A stretch of DNA of 64,000 nt from Afifella pfennigii DSM 17143 (GCF_000688515.1 NZ_JHZK01000011.1:1-64000), one strand, 5' to 3'. Shown: positions 17,530 to 27,720, counted from the first letter of the stretch. Notes: generated by a model not told the origin, from the letters alone. Program-made: numbers and translations.

Positions 17530-20007
17530 ATGGCCTTCGGCGCGAATAGTGAGCTTTTGCATTCCACCTATGCCCTGCGTCAGCTGGCGGCCCGCCGGCT
17601 TCTGCAGCTCGCCGGCTTTGCGCTTCTTTTCCTCTTGGCGCTGATCGTCCTTGCTCTCATCACCTGGAATGTCGCCGATCCGAGCTTCTCGCATCTGACG
17701 CAAGCGAGCCCGAGCAACCTTCTCGGCCGCCCAGGCGCGATTCTCGCCGATCTCGCCATGCAGTTCTTCGGCCTTGCGGTCATCGCACTCCTCGTCCCGC
17801 CGGCGCTTCTGGCGCTGGCGCTCGTGCGCAGCCGCAGGCCTCGCCATGCCGGCCGGCAATCGAGCTTCTGGATCGGCGGCGCCGCGCTCGCCGCCCTGGC
17901 GCTAGCCTGTCTGCCCATCACCACGGCCTGGCCGCTGCCGGTCGGATTCGGCGGCGCCCTTGGCGACATCCTTCTGCGCCTGCCAGAGGCCATCTTCGGC
18001 GATCCCCTCTCCACAGGCATGCGCGCCGCCATCGGCGTCTTCGCCTTCGGCCTGGCGCTCGGCTTTCTCGTTGCCTCCGTCCTCACGCAGCCGCTGGAGC
18101 TGGCCGCGCCCGCCGCGGACCGTCGCCGCGCTGCTGTGGAGGAAGAAGACGATGCCGCCGGCGACGAGGAGGCAGGCCGGCTCGCCCTAGCCACGGGCTT
18201 TCTCCTGCATCACGGTCTTGCCGCCGTCTCAGCCGCCAGCCGTGCCGTCAAGCGTGGCGGTCGCGCCGCCCTCAGCGCAGCTCTGGAGCGGCAGCAAGAG
18301 CCACGAGCGAGGCTGGCGCCGGACACTCGCCTGGAGCCGATGCTCGGCGAGACCGATATCGACGAGGAGACGGAGCCGCATTTCGAGCCGGTGCCGGAAG
18401 CGCCCGCACCGCGCCGCGTCGCCGAGGCGGCGCCGCGCCTCAAGCCCGGCCGTCGCGTCGCCCGCGAGGCGCAGCCTTCCCTGCTGCCTGCCGACGCTTA
18501 CGAGTATCCGCCGCTGCATTTCCTCGCCGAACCCGAGGTGAGGCGCGGCCAGCACCTCGATCCGGCCGCCTTGGAGAAGAACGCCCGCGCCCTGGAAGGG
18601 GTGTTGGAGGATTTCGGCGTACGCGGCGAGATTATCAATGTGCGCCCCGGCCCCGTGGTCACCCTCTACGAGCTTGAGCCGGCGCCCGGCATCAAATCCT
18701 CGCGCGTCATCGGCCTGGCCGACGACATCGCCCGCTCCATGAGCGCCATCGCCGCCCGCGTCGCCGTCGTGCCGGGCCGCAACGTCATCGGCATCGAGCT
18801 GCCGAATGCGCGCCGCGAGACGGTGTTCCTGAAGGAGATTCTCGCCTCGAGTGATTTTGAGAAGAGCCGTGGCCGCCTCGCCTTGGCGCTCGGCAAGACG
18901 ATCGGCGGCGAGCCGGTCATCGCCGATCTCGCCAAGATGCCGCATCTTCTCGTCGCCGGCACCACCGGCTCCGGCAAGTCGGTGTCCGTCAACACCATGA
19001 TCCTGTCGATCCTCTACCGGCTGAAGCCGGAAGAGTGCCGCCTCATCCTCATCGATCCGAAGATGCTGGAGCTGTCCGTCTATGACGGCATCCCGCATCT
19101 GCTCACCCCCGTCGTCACCGACCCCAAGAAAGCGGTCGTGGCGCTGAAATGGACGGTGCGGGAGATGGAGGAGCGCTACAAGCAGATGTCCAAGCTTGGC
19201 GTGCGCAACATCGAGGGCTTCAACCAGCGCATCGCCGCCGCCAAGAAGAAGGGCGAGGTAATCCGGCGAACCGTCCAGACCGGCTTCGACCACGACAGCG
19301 GCGAGGCAATCTTCGAAACCGAGGAGCTGGCGCTCGACCCCATCCCCTATATCGTCGTCATTATCGACGAGATGGCCGACCTGATGATGGTGGCCGGCAA
19401 GGAGATCGAGGGCGCCGTCCAGCGCCTGGCGCAGATGGCGCGGGCCGCCGGCATCCATGTCATCATGGCGACGCAGCGGCCTTCCGTCGACGTCATCACC
19501 GGCACCATCAAGGCGAATTTCCCGACCCGCATCTCCTTCCAGGTGACCTCCAAGATCGATTCGCGCACCATCCTCGGCGAACAGGGAGCCGAGCAGCTCC
19601 TCGGGCAGGGCGATATGCTGTTCATGGCCGGCGGCGGGCGCATCCAGCGCGTCCACGGCCCCTTCGTCACAGACGGCGAAGTGGAGGAGGTGGTCTCGCA
19701 TCTGAAAGCGCAGGGCGTGCCCGATTATCACGACGCCATCACCGACGAGGAGGCGGCCGGCGAAAGCGGCTGGGACGCGCTCGCTGGCGGCGCCGGTGGC
19801 GAGGAAGGCAACGATACCTACGATCAGGCGGTGGCCATCGTCTTGCGCGACCGCAAGGTCTCCACCAGCTATATCCAGAGGCGCCTGTCGATCGGCTATA
19901 ATCGCGCCGCCTCGATCGTGGAGCGGATGGAGAAGGAAGGCCTGATCAGCCCGGCCAACCATGCCGGCAAGCGCGAGATCCTCGTCGGCGAGGAGGACGC
20001 GGCCTGA
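17530..20007 (+). CDS. ftsK: DNA translocase FtsK
   Basis: 825-aa cell-division DNA pump that clears chromosome dimers and the terminus through the septum with XerCD. The N-terminal membrane domain has about four helices (residues 20-190). A Pro/Ala/charged linker (about 190-340) precedes the RecA-like motor, with Walker A GTTGSGKS (477-484) and Walker [15 protein letters not shown]. The C-terminal gamma winged helix (about 760-825) contains [20 protein letters not shown], the KOPS/XerD-interacting region. The linker is short compared with E. coli FtsK, as is usual in alphaproteobacteria. A perfect CtrA box precedes the gene. Confidence 0.97.
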   Translation: MAFGANSELLHSTYALRQLAARRLLQLAGFALLFLLALIVLALITWNVADPSFSHLTQASPSNLLGRPGAILADLAMQFFGLAVIALLVPPALLALALVRSRRPRHAGRQSSFWIGGAALAALALACLPITTAWPLPVGFGGALGDILLRLPEAIFGDPLSTGMRAAIGVFAFGLALGFLVASVLTQPLELAAPAADRRRAAVEEEDDAAGDEEAGRLALATGFLLHHGLAAVSAASRAVKRGGRAALSAALERQQEPRARLAPDTRLEPMLGETDIDEETEPHFEPVPEAPAPRRVAEAAPRLKPGRRVAREAQPSLLPADAYEYPPLHFLAEPEVRRGQHLDPAALEKNARALEGVLEDFGVRGEIINVRPGPVVTLYELEPAPGIKSSRVIGLADDIARSMSAIAARVAVVPGRNVIGIELPNARRETVFLKEILASSDFEKSRGRLALALGKTIGGEPVIADLAKMPHLLVAGTTGSGKSVSVNTMILSILYRLKPEECRLILIDPKMLELSVYDGIPHLLTPVVTDPKKAVVALKWTVREMEERYKQMSKLGVRNIEGFNQRIAAAKKKGEVIRRTVQTGFDHDSGEAIFETEELALDPIPYIVVIIDEMADLMMVAGKEIEGAVQRLAQMARAAGIHVIMATQRPSVDVITGTIKANFPTRISFQVTSKIDSRTILGEQGAEQLLGQGDMLFMAGGGRIQRVHGPFVTDGEVEEVVSHLKAQGVPDYHDAITDEEAAGESGWDALAGGAGGEEGNDTYDQAVAIVLRDRKVSTSYIQRRLSIGYNRAASIVERMEKEGLISPANHAGKREILVGEEDAA

Positions 20008-20109
20008 TCCGATTTTAGCCCTCTTTCAGTGTTTGCAGCAGAAGAACCGTTGAAGCGGGCGGTTCGCGGCACGGCCCGCAAGGGCCCCGCAAAGGGCAGG
20101 GAGAACCGA

Positions 20110-20760
20110 ATGCGCATTGATGCCAGGCGCGGCTTGCGCCTTTTCGCCGCCGGAGCGCTGGCGCTCGCCACCCTTTCAGCGCCCGCCTTCGCCATCACCC
20201 AGGAGGAAAGCACGGCCCTTGCCGCCATCTCGCAGAAGCTTGACGGCCTGCGCACGATGAATGGCGAGTTCATCCAATTTGGCCCGACCGGCCAGAAGAG
20301 CCAGGGCAAGTTCTATATCGCCCGGCCCGGCCGCATTCTTTTCGACTACGACCCGCCCTCGCGCCTCACCGTGCGCTCCGACGGGGAATCGGTGCTGGTG
20401 CAAGATGCCAGCCTGAAGACCGACGACCTGTGGCCCCTGTCGAAGACGCCGCTGAAGTTCCTCCTCGATATCGGCCTCAATCTGACCCGCTCCGACAAGG
20501 TTCGCGGCGTTGCCGTGGAGAGCGACCTTATCCAGGTGACGATCGTCGACGACGCCCAGTTCGGCGGTGGCACGCTCACCCTGTTCTTCGATCCTTCCAG
20601 CTACGAGCTGCGCCAATGGACGGTCCGCGATGCGCAGGGGCTCGATACGACCGTCGTGCTCTACAACGTGGAGACGGGCCGCAGCCTTTCGCCGGACCTG
20701 TTCAAAATCAACTACAGCGCCATCACCAACAGGGCGCGCGAGCGCTCGCTTCGAGATTAG
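20110..20760 (+). CDS. lolA: Outer-membrane lipoprotein carrier protein LolA
   Basis: 216-aa periplasmic chaperone that carries lipoproteins from LolCDE to the outer membrane. Signal peptide RRGLRLFAAGALALATLSAP...AFA with cleavage near residue 28. The mature part has the LolA half-barrel blocks MNGEFIQFGPTGQKSQGKFYI, RPGRILFDYDPPS and ELRQWTVRDAQGLDTTVVLYN. The start at 20110 follows GGGAGAA; the frame extends upstream without a signal-like N-terminus. ftsK-lolA-xthA order is common in Rhizobiales. lolA has its own 102-bp leader. Confidence 0.94.
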   Translation: MRIDARRGLRLFAAGALALATLSAPAFAITQEESTALAAISQKLDGLRTMNGEFIQFGPTGQKSQGKFYIARPGRILFDYDPPSRLTVRSDGESVLVQDASLKTDDLWPLSKTPLKFLLDIGLNLTRSDKVRGVAVESDLIQVTIVDDAQFGGGTLTLFFDPSSYELRQWTVRDAQGLDTTVVLYNVETGRSLSPDLFKINYSAITNRARERSLRD

Positions 20761-20784
20761 AATATTTCCTAACTGTGACTCTTT

Positions 20785-20966
20785 TGCATGTTGGAATACA
20801 ACGTGCCGACAGGTTATGAGGAACATGGCGATGCGTGGGCTTGTCTCGGCGACGGGAAGCCCCATCTAGTCGCTGCGGAGATCGACCCGGCCGATACAAC
20901 GCCCCCCGTCTCGCTCGGGTTCGGTCCGCGAAGGCGTCCAGTCGATCCGGCTGGACGCCTTTCTTT
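20785..20966 (+). ncRNA. Candidate small RNA or long structured 3' UTR after lolA
   Basis: Between the lolA stop (20760) and xthA (21037) no protein-like frame is seen. The stretch has a 6-bp stem (GGGCTT...AAGCCC), a possible CGACCCG/CGGGTT pairing, and ends in a strong intrinsic terminator about 170 nt after lolA. That is unusually far for a simple mRNA end. It could be an independent sRNA or a processed 3' UTR. I do not recognise an Rfam family. Confidence 0.35.
20931..20966 (+). terminator. Intrinsic terminator between lolA and xthA
   Basis: AAGGCGTCCAG (20931-20941) and CTGGACGCCTT (20951-20961) form a perfect 11-bp stem with a 9-nt loop. TTCTTTT follows. Confidence 0.92.
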
Positions 20967-21036
20967 TCGGCACCTTTCTTGTTGACGTTGCCCGTGGCGG
21001 GTGGATTTCCCGGCTCGGGGCGGCCATTCCCGCATC

Positions 21037-21840
21037 ATGGCTTTTTCCGTCGCGACCTGGAACATCAACTCCGTCCGCCTGCGCATCGATCTGGTGCGCC
21101 ACTTCTTGCAGGAGGCGGCGCCGGATGTACTGTGCCTGCAAGAGACCAAGTGTCCGGACGCGCTATTTCCGCAAAAGCCCTTCCAGGAGGCCGGCTACCC
21201 CTTCCTCGCTTTCGCTGGTGAGAAGGGCTACAACGGCGTCGCCATCGTCTCGCGCCGCCCGCTCGCCAAGATCGATCGCAGCTATTTCTGCAACCGCGAA
21301 GATTGCCGCCACATCTCGGCCGAAGTGACGACACGTGCCGGGCCTCTCACCTTGCACAACTTCTATGTCCCCGCCGGCGGCGACGAGCCTGACCCGGAAA
21401 AGAACTGGAAGTTCGCCCACAAGCTCGCCTTCGTGGAGGAGATGACGGCGGCCACGGAGCGTTTCGCGCGGCCGCGGACGATCCTGGTCGGCGACCTCAA
21501 CATCGCCCCGTTGGAAACCGACGTCTGGTCACACCGCCAGCTCCTCAAGGTCGTCAGCCACACGCCGGTCGAGACGGAGGGACTGAAGCGCCTGCAGGCC
21601 GCCGGCAAATGGGTTGACGTCATGCGCCACTTCGTGCCGCCGGAAGAAAAGCTCTACACTTGGTGGAGTTACCGTTCGCCCAATTGGGAAGCGTCCGACC
21701 GAGGCCGGCGGCTCGACCATATCTGGGCTTCGCCGGACCTAGGTGAGCGTGCCCTCTCCATGCAGGTGCTGAAAGCGGCCAGAAGCTGGGAGCGCCCCTC
21801 CGATCACGTCCCGGTGGTCGCGACATTCGCCGAGGAATAG
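21037..21840 (+). CDS. xthA: Exodeoxyribonuclease III / AP endonuclease
   Basis: 267-aa EEP-superfamily nuclease for base-excision repair: 3'-5' exonuclease and apurinic-site incision. Motifs are the N-terminal SVATWNINSVRLR, metal ligand E36 in LQETK, GYNGVAIVSR, the catalytic GDLNIAP, and the closing SDHVPVVATF. The length is normal. The ATG at 21037 gives the canonical N-terminus; the frame is open 36 bases further upstream. It is alone after the terminator and runs convergently into the cNMP-binding gene with a 9-bp gap. Confidence 0.95.
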   Translation: MAFSVATWNINSVRLRIDLVRHFLQEAAPDVLCLQETKCPDALFPQKPFQEAGYPFLAFAGEKGYNGVAIVSRRPLAKIDRSYFCNREDCRHISAEVTTRAGPLTLHNFYVPAGGDEPDPEKNWKFAHKLAFVEEMTAATERFARPRTILVGDLNIAPLETDVWSHRQLLKVVSHTPVETEGLKRLQAAGKWVDVMRHFVPPEEKLYTWWSYRSPNWEASDRGRRLDHIWASPDLGERALSMQVLKAARSWERPSDHVPVVATFAEE

Positions 21841-21849
21841 AAGAGCTCT

Positions 21850-22326
21850 CTAGTCGCCGGGAGTTTCCAGCCGCCGCCCGACGCGGCGGATCTGCTCGAC
21901 GGTCTCCGTCAGCGCCCGGGTCAACTCCTGGCGCAGCCCTTCGGCGATCTCCGGGTACTCCTCGAAGAGACGACGAAACACCGAGCGACGGATTTGCAGC
22001 ACCACGCTCGGCTCGGCCGCCAAGACCGTCTCATGGGCGCGCATCTCGGTGATGAGGGCGAGTTCGCCGATCAGCGCTCCCCGCTCCAGCGCTATGGCCT
22101 GCGCCATATCCGGCTTGCCCTCCTTGGGGCGTCCCGGCAGCGCGCGCAACGCACCGGACGCGACGAGATAGGCGGAATGCAGGGGTCGTCCGGCCTCCAC
22201 GACCACCTCGCCCTCGCGCAGCGTCCGGCTTTCGGCCGAGAAGGCGATAAGGCGCAGATGATCCTCCGAGAAGCCGGCGAAGAAAGGCGCCTCCTTCAGG
22301 AGCGCGACATCGGAACCAAGGCTCAT
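21850..22326 (-). CDS. Cyclic-nucleotide-binding-domain protein without HTH
   Basis: 158-aa protein that is essentially one cNMP-binding beta-roll (about residues 10-130), with FAGFSEDHLRLIAF, LREGEVVVEAGRPLHSAYLVASG and RGALIGELALI. The phosphate-binding cassette E-L-A is present, but the usual R-x-S/T of a true cAMP site is not obvious (TEMRAHETVLA). No DNA-binding domain follows. It lies 11 bp downstream of the response-regulator gene on the same strand. In Brucella the response regulator OtpR is co-transcribed with a cAMP-dependent regulatory-subunit-like protein, and this pair appears to be the same arrangement. Confidence 0.85.
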   Translation of the reverse strand: MSLGSDVALLKEAPFFAGFSEDHLRLIAFSAESRTLREGEVVVEAGRPLHSAYLVASGALRALPGRPKEGKPDMAQAIALERGALIGELALITEMRAHETVLAAEPSVVLQIRRSVFRRLFEEYPEIAEGLRQELTRALTETVEQIRRVGRRLETPGD

Positions 22327-22337
22327 CGGCCCGCAAC

Positions 22338-23024
22338 CTAGCTCCGGACCAGCTTATAGCCGCCGGCCTCCGTCACCAGAATCTCCGCATGCGAGGGATC
22401 CTTCTCGATCTTCTGGCGCAGCCGATAGATATGCGTCTCCAGGGTATGCGTGGTGACGCCCGAATTGTATCCCCATACCTCCGACAGAAGCACGTCCCGT
22501 GTCACCGTGCGCTCGCCGGCCCGATAGAGGTACTTCAAAATCGCCGTCTCCTTCTCCGTCAACCGCACCTTGCTGCCATTGGCATCCAGGAGCAGTTTCG
22601 CGGCCGGGCGGAACGTATAGGGCCCGATGGTGAAGGTGGCGTCCTCGCTCTGCTCGTGCTGCCTGAGATGCGCCCGAATGCGCGCCAGGAGCACGGCGAA
22701 GCGGAAGGGCTTGGCGACGTAATCGTTGGCACCCGCCTCCAGGCCGAGGACCGTGTCGGAATCGGTGTCGTGTCCCGTCAGCATGATGATCGGCGCCTTG
22801 ATGCCGCTCTTGCGCAGGAGCTTCACCGCCTCGCGCCCGTCCATGTCGGGCAGCTCCACATCCATGATGACGAGGTCGACATGGCTGTCCTTGGCCGCCT
22901 TGATGCCGGCGCCGGCATTCTGCGCGGAGGCGATCTCGAATTCCTCATAGAGCGACAACTGCTCCATCAGCGCATTGCAGAGCTCTTTGTCGTCGTCGAC
23001 GATGAGGATTCGTCTGGCCGTCAT
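22338..23024 (-). CDS. cenR: OmpR-family response regulator, CenR/OtpR type
   Basis: 228-aa two-component regulator. The receiver domain has phospho-acceptor D55 (LVIMDVELPDMDG), T83 and K105 (AKPF). The C-terminal winged helix (about 130-228) includes LTEKETAILKYLYRAGERTV, SEVWGYN and THTLETHIYRLRQKIE. The pattern GVTTHTLETHIYRLRQKIE and the following cNMP-protein gene match the alphaproteobacterial CenR (Caulobacter, cell envelope) and OtpR (Brucella, stress tolerance) group. The cognate kinase (CenK) is not in the window. The symbol is by similarity and context. Confidence 0.85.
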   Translation of the reverse strand: MTARRILIVDDDKELCNALMEQLSLYEEFEIASAQNAGAGIKAAKDSHVDLVIMDVELPDMDGREAVKLLRKSGIKAPIIMLTGHDTDSDTVLGLEAGANDYVAKPFRFAVLLARIRAHLRQHEQSEDATFTIGPYTFRPAAKLLLDANGSKVRLTEKETAILKYLYRAGERTVTRDVLLSEVWGYNSGVTTHTLETHIYRLRQKIEKDPSHAEILVTEAGGYKLVRS

Positions 23025-23131
23025 CGGCGCTCCTCTCTCACCACGATTGCGTGAGAATCTCTTGCGCCGGACCTTAGGGCAAGTTGATAAGGCCTGCCAG
23101 CCTGGCCATGCCGCCGTTCCCAGATCGTTTC

Positions 23132-23770
23132 ATGTCCCCGCCCGATCCACGCTTCTGTCCGCCCGCCCAGCGCCCGAAAAGGCGAGACCCTGCCACGCCG
23201 CGCCGCAAGATCTGGGTGCGGGCGCTTCCCCGGGCACGCCAGACGGCGATCCTCTCCCTCGGCGACCTCACCTGCCGGGCGGCTCTCGGCCGCGGCGGCA
23301 TGAACCGGGTCAAGCGCGAAGGCGACGGGGCGACCCCAGTCGGATGCCTGACTTTGGAATGGTGCGCCCTTCGGGCCGACCGGCGGCCAGCCATGCCGCG
23401 CCCAGCTCTGCCCACCATTGCGCTTTCTTGGGATGATGGCTGGTGCGACGCACCCGAAAGCCGGCGCTACAATCGGCCGGTACGTCTGCCCTTTCGCGCC
23501 TCGGCAGAGAAGATGTGGCGCGGTGACCATCTCTACGACGTGGTGATCGGCCTTTCCTGGAACACGGCGCCGGCCAGGCGCGGATTGGGCAGCGCCATCT
23601 TCTTCCATCTTGCCCGCCCCGGTCTGACGCCGACGGAAGGCTGCGTCGCCGTGCCACGGGCGATGATGCGCCTCCTCCTGCCGCGGCTTCGCCCCGGCTG
23701 CAAGATGCTTCTCCTGCCGCCCGGCGACAGCGGCCCGAAGCTGCGAAGGCCGAAAGGCAAACGCCGCTAG
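23132..23770 (+). CDS. L,D-transpeptidase (YkuD-domain) family protein
   Basis: About 212-aa YkuD-fold protein. The catalytic block is IFFHLARPGLTPTEGCVAVP (H...GC), preceded by GGMNRVKREGDGATPVG and DDGWCDAPESRRYNRPVRLP, which are typical of the Rhizobiales group of L,D-transpeptidase-like proteins. True members form 3-3 peptidoglycan cross-links or attach proteins to the wall. No clear signal peptide is seen, which is common for this subgroup. The start is uncertain: TTG 23084, ATG 23108 and ATG 23132 are all in frame and none has a good ribosome binding site. The end overlaps the convergent yggS by four bases. Confidence 0.82.
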   Translation: MSPPDPRFCPPAQRPKRRDPATPRRKIWVRALPRARQTAILSLGDLTCRAALGRGGMNRVKREGDGATPVGCLTLEWCALRADRRPAMPRPALPTIALSWDDGWCDAPESRRYNRPVRLPFRASAEKMWRGDHLYDVVIGLSWNTAPARRGLGSAIFFHLARPGLTPTEGCVAVPRAMMRLLLPRLRPGCKMLLLPPGDSGPKLRRPKGKRR

Positions 23771-24465
23771 CCTTGGCGCGCCCCCTTGAAAGGCGCCCGG
23801 GCGCCGAAAATCGCGCTGCCGACGCGCACATGCGTGGCGCCGAGTTTCACGGCGGTCTCAAAATCGGCGCTCATGCCCATGGAGAGCTTGGCAAGTCCCA
23901 GCTTGTCGGCGAGCTTGGCCAGGAGCGCGAAATGCGGCCCGGGCGGCTCCTCCAGGGGCGGAATGCACATCAGCCCGGCGATCGACAGCCCGTGCTCCTT
24001 CCGGCAGCGCACCACGAAGGCTTCCACCTCCTGCGGCACGACGCCGGCCTTTTGTTCTTCCTCGCCTGTATTGACCTGCACGAAGAGCTCCGGTCGCCTG
24101 TCTTGTTTTTCCATTTCCTTGGCGAGCGCGGCGGCGAGCTTGTCGCGGTCGAGCGAATGGATGGCGTCAAAGAGCGCCACCGCCTCACGCGCCTTGTTGG
24201 TCTGCAAGGGCCCGATGAGATGCAGCTCGATATCGGCGTATACGCCCTTCAGCTCGGGCCATTTGCCCGCCGCTTCCTGAACGCGATTCTCGCCGAAGAC
24301 GCGCTGGCCGGCTTCCAGCACCGGGCGGATCGCCTCCGGGCCGAAGGTCTTGCTGACGGCAATCAGCGTCACCGCGTCCGGTTGGCGCCCGACTTCGCGC
24401 GCCGCCGCCGTCATCCGCCGGGTGATATCGGCAAGCGCCGCCCGGCTGTCTTGCATGTGGCTCAT
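23767..24465 (-). CDS. yggS: PLP-homeostasis protein, YggS/PLPBP family
   Basis: 232-aa PLP-binding TIM-barrel protein that buffers vitamin B6 and affects amino-acid and keto-acid metabolism. Family marks are TLIAVSKTFG with the PLP lysine, RVFGENRVQEA, ELHLIGPLQTNK, FVQVNTGEEEQKAG, LSIAGLMCIPP and LSMGMSADFETAVKLGATHVRVGSAIFG. The start at 24465 (MSHMQDS) fits the family better than the ATG at 24495, which would add ten residues. It is divergent from leuS, with about 120 bp between starts. Confidence 0.93.
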   Translation of the reverse strand: MSHMQDSRAALADITRRMTAAAREVGRQPDAVTLIAVSKTFGPEAIRPVLEAGQRVFGENRVQEAAGKWPELKGVYADIELHLIGPLQTNKAREAVALFDAIHSLDRDKLAAALAKEMEKQDRRPELFVQVNTGEEEQKAGVVPQEVEAFVVRCRKEHGLSIAGLMCIPPLEEPPGPHFALLAKLADKLGLAKLSMGMSADFETAVKLGATHVRVGSAIFGARAPFKGARQG

Positions 24466-24588
24466 CTGGAACGCCCGCGCCGAAGGACGGACCATCGCCG
24501 CTCGGCGAGGTTGACCGGCTCCGGCAATCCGTGTTGATGCTCTCCGGCCGCCGCAGCGGTGGATTTGCCCCCAACAACCATGCCGTCC

Positions 24589-27213
24589 ATGACCGCGTCA
24601 ACCGAACGCTACAACCCGCGAAACGTCGAAGCCCGCTGGCAATCCGTCTGGGAGGAGCGCGGTCTGTTCCGCTGCCCCGATGACGACCCGCGGCCGAAAT
24701 ACTACGTGCTGGAGATGTTCCCCTATCCTTCGGGGCGCATCCATATCGGCCATACCCGCAATTACACGATGGGCGACGTCGTCGCCCGCTACCGCCGCGC
24801 CCGCGGCTACAACGTGTTGCACCCGATGGGCTGGGACGCCTTCGGCATGCCGGCCGAGAACGCGGCCATGCAAAACAAGGTCCATCCCAAGGAATGGACC
24901 TACGCCAACATCGCCACCATGCGCGATCAGCTGAAACTGATGGGCTTTTCCATCGACTGGTCGCGCGAATTCGCCACCTGCGACGAGGAATACTACGCCC
25001 AGCAGCAGCGTCTCTTCCTGGATTTCCTCAAGGCCGGCCTGGTGCGGCGCAAGAGCGCCAAGGTCAACTGGGATCCGGTCGACCAGACGGTGCTCGCCAA
25101 CGAACAGGTCATCGACGGCCGCGGCTGGCGCTCCGGCGCCCTGGTGGAGCAGCGCGAGCTCACCCAATGGTTCCTCGCCATCTCCGATTACGCCGACGAG
25201 CTTCTGGAGGCGCTGAAGACCCTGGAGCGCTGGCCGGAGAAAGTCCGCATCATGCAGGAGAAGTGGATCGGCCGCTCCGAGGGGCTGCGGATCCGCTTTC
25301 AGTTCGCCGGGACCGCGCCGGGCGGGGCGGAAATCCTGGAGGTCTTCACCACGCGGCCGGACACGCTCTTCGGCGCTTCCTTCATGGCGCTGTCGCCCGA
25401 TCATCCGCTTTCGGCCGAGATCGCCGCCACCGATGAGAAAGCCAGGGCCTTCATCGCCGAATGCCAACGCCGCGGCACCTCCGCAGAGGCCGTGGAGACG
25501 GCCGAGAAGAGCGGCTACGACACCGGCCTCAAGGTTCGCCATCCCTTTCTCGACGGCAAGCTTCTGCCCGTCTACATCGCCAATTTCGTTCTGATGGGCT
25601 ACGGCACCGGCGCTATTTTCGGCTGCCCGGCGCACGATCAGCGCGACCTCGATTTCGCCAACCGCTACGGCCTTCCCGTCACCCCGGTGGTGAAGCCCGA
25701 CGAGGTGGCGGAGGCCGATTTCACCGTCCTGGAAGAGGCCTATCTTGGGCCAGGGCGCCTCGTCCATTCCGATTTCCTCAACGGCATGGGTGTCGAGGAA
25801 GCCAAGGAGGAGGTCGCGCGTCGGCTTGAGGGCCGCCAGGTCGCCGGGGCGCCGCAGGCCAGCCGCGAGGTCAATTTCCGCCTGCGCGACTGGGGCATCT
25901 CGCGGCAGCGCTATTGGGGCTGCCCGATCCCGATGATCCATTGCCGGACTTGCGGCGCCGTGCCGGTGCCGGAGGCGGATTTGCCGGTGCGCCTGCCGCA
26001 GGACATCGATTTCGACAAGCCGGGAAACCCGCTCGACCGCCATCCAAGCTGGAAGGACGTCGCCTGCCCGCAATGCGGTGCACAGGCGCGCCGCGAGACC
26101 GACACGATGGACACCTTCGTCGACTCCTCGTGGTATTTCGCCCGCTTCACCGCGCCGCGCGCCGCAACGCCGACCGTGCCGGAGATCGCCAATGCCTGGC
26201 TGCCGGTGGACCAGTATATCGGCGGCATTGAGCATGCGATCCTGCATCTTCTCTATTCGCGCTTCTTCACCCGCGCCATGACCGAGACCGGCCATCTCGA
26301 CCTTGCCGAGCCCTTCGCCGGCCTCTTCACCCAGGGCATGGTGGTACACGAGACCTATCGCGAGCCGGATGGAGCGTTCCTGCCACCGGAGGAAATCGTG
26401 GTGGAGGAAAAGAGCGGGGTACGCCAAGCCCGCCACGCCAAGACCGGCGCGCCGGTGGAGATCGGCCCGATCGAGAAGATGTCGAAGTCGAAGCGCAATA
26501 CGGTCGGGCCGGAGGAGATCAGCCGCAACTATGGTGCCGATACGGCACGCTGGTTCATGCTCTCCGACTCCCCGCCGGAGCGCGACGTGCAATGGTCTGC
26601 CGCCGGCGTGGAGGGCGCCCACCGTTTCGTGCAGCGCATCTGGCGCATGGTGACAGGAGCCGCCGCCTCCTTGCCGCCAGCCGGCTCTCCGGGGCCGGGT
26701 CGACTCTCGGAGGCCGATATCGGGCTCCGCCGCGCGACTCATCGCGCTATCCGCGATGTCACCGAAGCCATCGAAAACCTGCGTTTCAACCGCGCCATCG
26801 CCTTTTTGCACGACCTCGCCAATCAGATCGCTATTCATGATAGCGGTGATAAAGACGATAGTTGTGATAGTGGGTGGGCGCAGCGTGAGGCCCTCGAATC
26901 CCTCATTCTGTTGATGGGGCCTTTCATGCCGCATTTGGCTGAAGAGGCGTGGCAGGTTCTCGGCCACGACCGCCTCGTCGCCGAAACGGACTGGCCGGAG
27001 GCCGATCCGGCCCTTTTGCGCGAGGATGAGATCATTCTCCCGCTGCAGGTCAACGGCAAGAAGCGCGACGATCTCAAGGTCGCGCGCGATGCTAGCGTCG
27101 CCGAGATCGAGGCGGCCGCATTGGCGGCCGAGTGCGTCCAGCGCTTCCTTGAGGGAAGGCCGGCGCGCAAGGTCATCGTTGTGCCGGGGAGGATCGTCAA
27201 TGTGGTCGGCTAG
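24589..27213 (+). CDS. leuS: Leucyl-tRNA synthetase
   Basis: 874-aa class Ia synthetase. It has the HIGH signature at residues 52-55 ([11 protein letters not shown]), a CP1 editing domain with a T-rich ligand region ([17 protein letters not shown]), a zinc-like CP insertion (CRTCGAVPV...CPQCGA), KMSKS at 630-634 and a C-terminal anticodon-binding domain. Editing hydrolyses misacylated tRNA(Leu). In the anticodon domain there is an odd acidic insert at residues about 750-763 (26836-26877), [12 protein letters not shown], with low GC and rare codons. The start is 24589 by homology; 24580 (MPS) is also possible. Confidence 0.96.
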   Translation: MTASTERYNPRNVEARWQSVWEERGLFRCPDDDPRPKYYVLEMFPYPSGRIHIGHTRNYTMGDVVARYRRARGYNVLHPMGWDAFGMPAENAAMQNKVHPKEWTYANIATMRDQLKLMGFSIDWSREFATCDEEYYAQQQRLFLDFLKAGLVRRKSAKVNWDPVDQTVLANEQVIDGRGWRSGALVEQRELTQWFLAISDYADELLEALKTLERWPEKVRIMQEKWIGRSEGLRIRFQFAGTAPGGAEILEVFTTRPDTLFGASFMALSPDHPLSAEIAATDEKARAFIAECQRRGTSAEAVETAEKSGYDTGLKVRHPFLDGKLLPVYIANFVLMGYGTGAIFGCPAHDQRDLDFANRYGLPVTPVVKPDEVAEADFTVLEEAYLGPGRLVHSDFLNGMGVEEAKEEVARRLEGRQVAGAPQASREVNFRLRDWGISRQRYWGCPIPMIHCRTCGAVPVPEADLPVRLPQDIDFDKPGNPLDRHPSWKDVACPQCGAQARRETDTMDTFVDSSWYFARFTAPRAATPTVPEIANAWLPVDQYIGGIEHAILHLLYSRFFTRAMTETGHLDLAEPFAGLFTQGMVVHETYREPDGAFLPPEEIVVEEKSGVRQARHAKTGAPVEIGPIEKMSKSKRNTVGPEEISRNYGADTARWFMLSDSPPERDVQWSAAGVEGAHRFVQRIWRMVTGAAASLPPAGSPGPGRLSEADIGLRRATHRAIRDVTEAIENLRFNRAIAFLHDLANQIAIHDSGDKDDSCDSGWAQREALESLILLMGPFMPHLAEEAWQVLGHDRLVAETDWPEADPALLREDEIILPLQVNGKKRDDLKVARDASVAEIEAAALAAECVQRFLEGRPARKVIVVPGRIVNVVG

Positions 27214-27709
27214 AAGAGCTTCTTTCGCGCTCATCCTCGCCGCCACGGCGCTGCTTGCCGCCTGTCAGGTTCGTCCGCTCTACGCGCCGGGACCGACGGG
27301 CCGGTCGGTGCAGGCGGAACTGGCCGCCGTCTCCGTCGCCGCCCCCTCGACGCGGCCTGAGCAGGTGTTCCGCAACACCCTGCTCTTTGGGCTCGAGGAG
27401 GCCACGCCCGTCCCCAAGCGCTACGATCTGCGCTACAGCCTCTCGCTTGCTTCGAGTTCCGTCGGCATTGAGAGCGTTACCGGCGTGCCCACCGCCTATC
27501 AGATCTCCGGCACGCTCAACTACGTGCTGACGGACGCCCAAACCGGCGAGCGGCTGACCAGCGGCACCATTGCCAACGTCGCTTCTTACGATCGCTCCTC
27601 CCAGACTTTCGCCAATATCCGCGCTGAGCGCGACGCGGAAAACCGCGTCGCAACGACCATTGCCGGAATTTTGAAGACACGGCTCGCCGCCTTCCTCGCC
27701 ACCAGCTAG
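27200..27709 (+). CDS. lptE: LPS-assembly lipoprotein LptE
   Basis: 169-aa outer-membrane lipoprotein that plugs and stabilises LptD in LPS insertion. The N-terminus has a short positively charged signal ([13 protein letters not shown]) and a lipobox ending LLAAC at residues 18-22. The rest shows the LptE-like [13 protein letters not shown] and [17 protein letters not shown] strands. The start overlaps leuS by 14 bases and is preceded by GGGGAGG. leuS-lptE-holA is a conserved order in proteobacteria, which supports this divergent family call. Confidence 0.88.
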   Translation: MWSARRASFALILAATALLAACQVRPLYAPGPTGRSVQAELAAVSVAAPSTRPEQVFRNTLLFGLEEATPVPKRYDLRYSLSLASSSVGIESVTGVPTAYQISGTLNYVLTDAQTGERLTSGTIANVASYDRSSQTFANIRAERDAENRVATTIAGILKTRLAAFLATS

Positions 27710-27720
27710 AGCCTCCTGTG

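Noticed and set aside
18229-19962. Minus-strand open frame opposite the ftsK motor domain
   Set aside because: Antisense artefact; ftsK Walker motifs and gamma domain are unambiguous on the plus strand.
20788-20985. Plus-strand 65-codon frame after lolA
   Set aside because: Runs straight through the strong intrinsic terminator and has no family-like sequence; the sRNA/3' UTR reading is better.
24598-27246. Minus-strand open frame of over 880 codons opposite leuS
   Set aside because: A shadow of a GC-rich gene: low-complexity composition with no recognisable domain, and exactly opposite a well-supported leuS.
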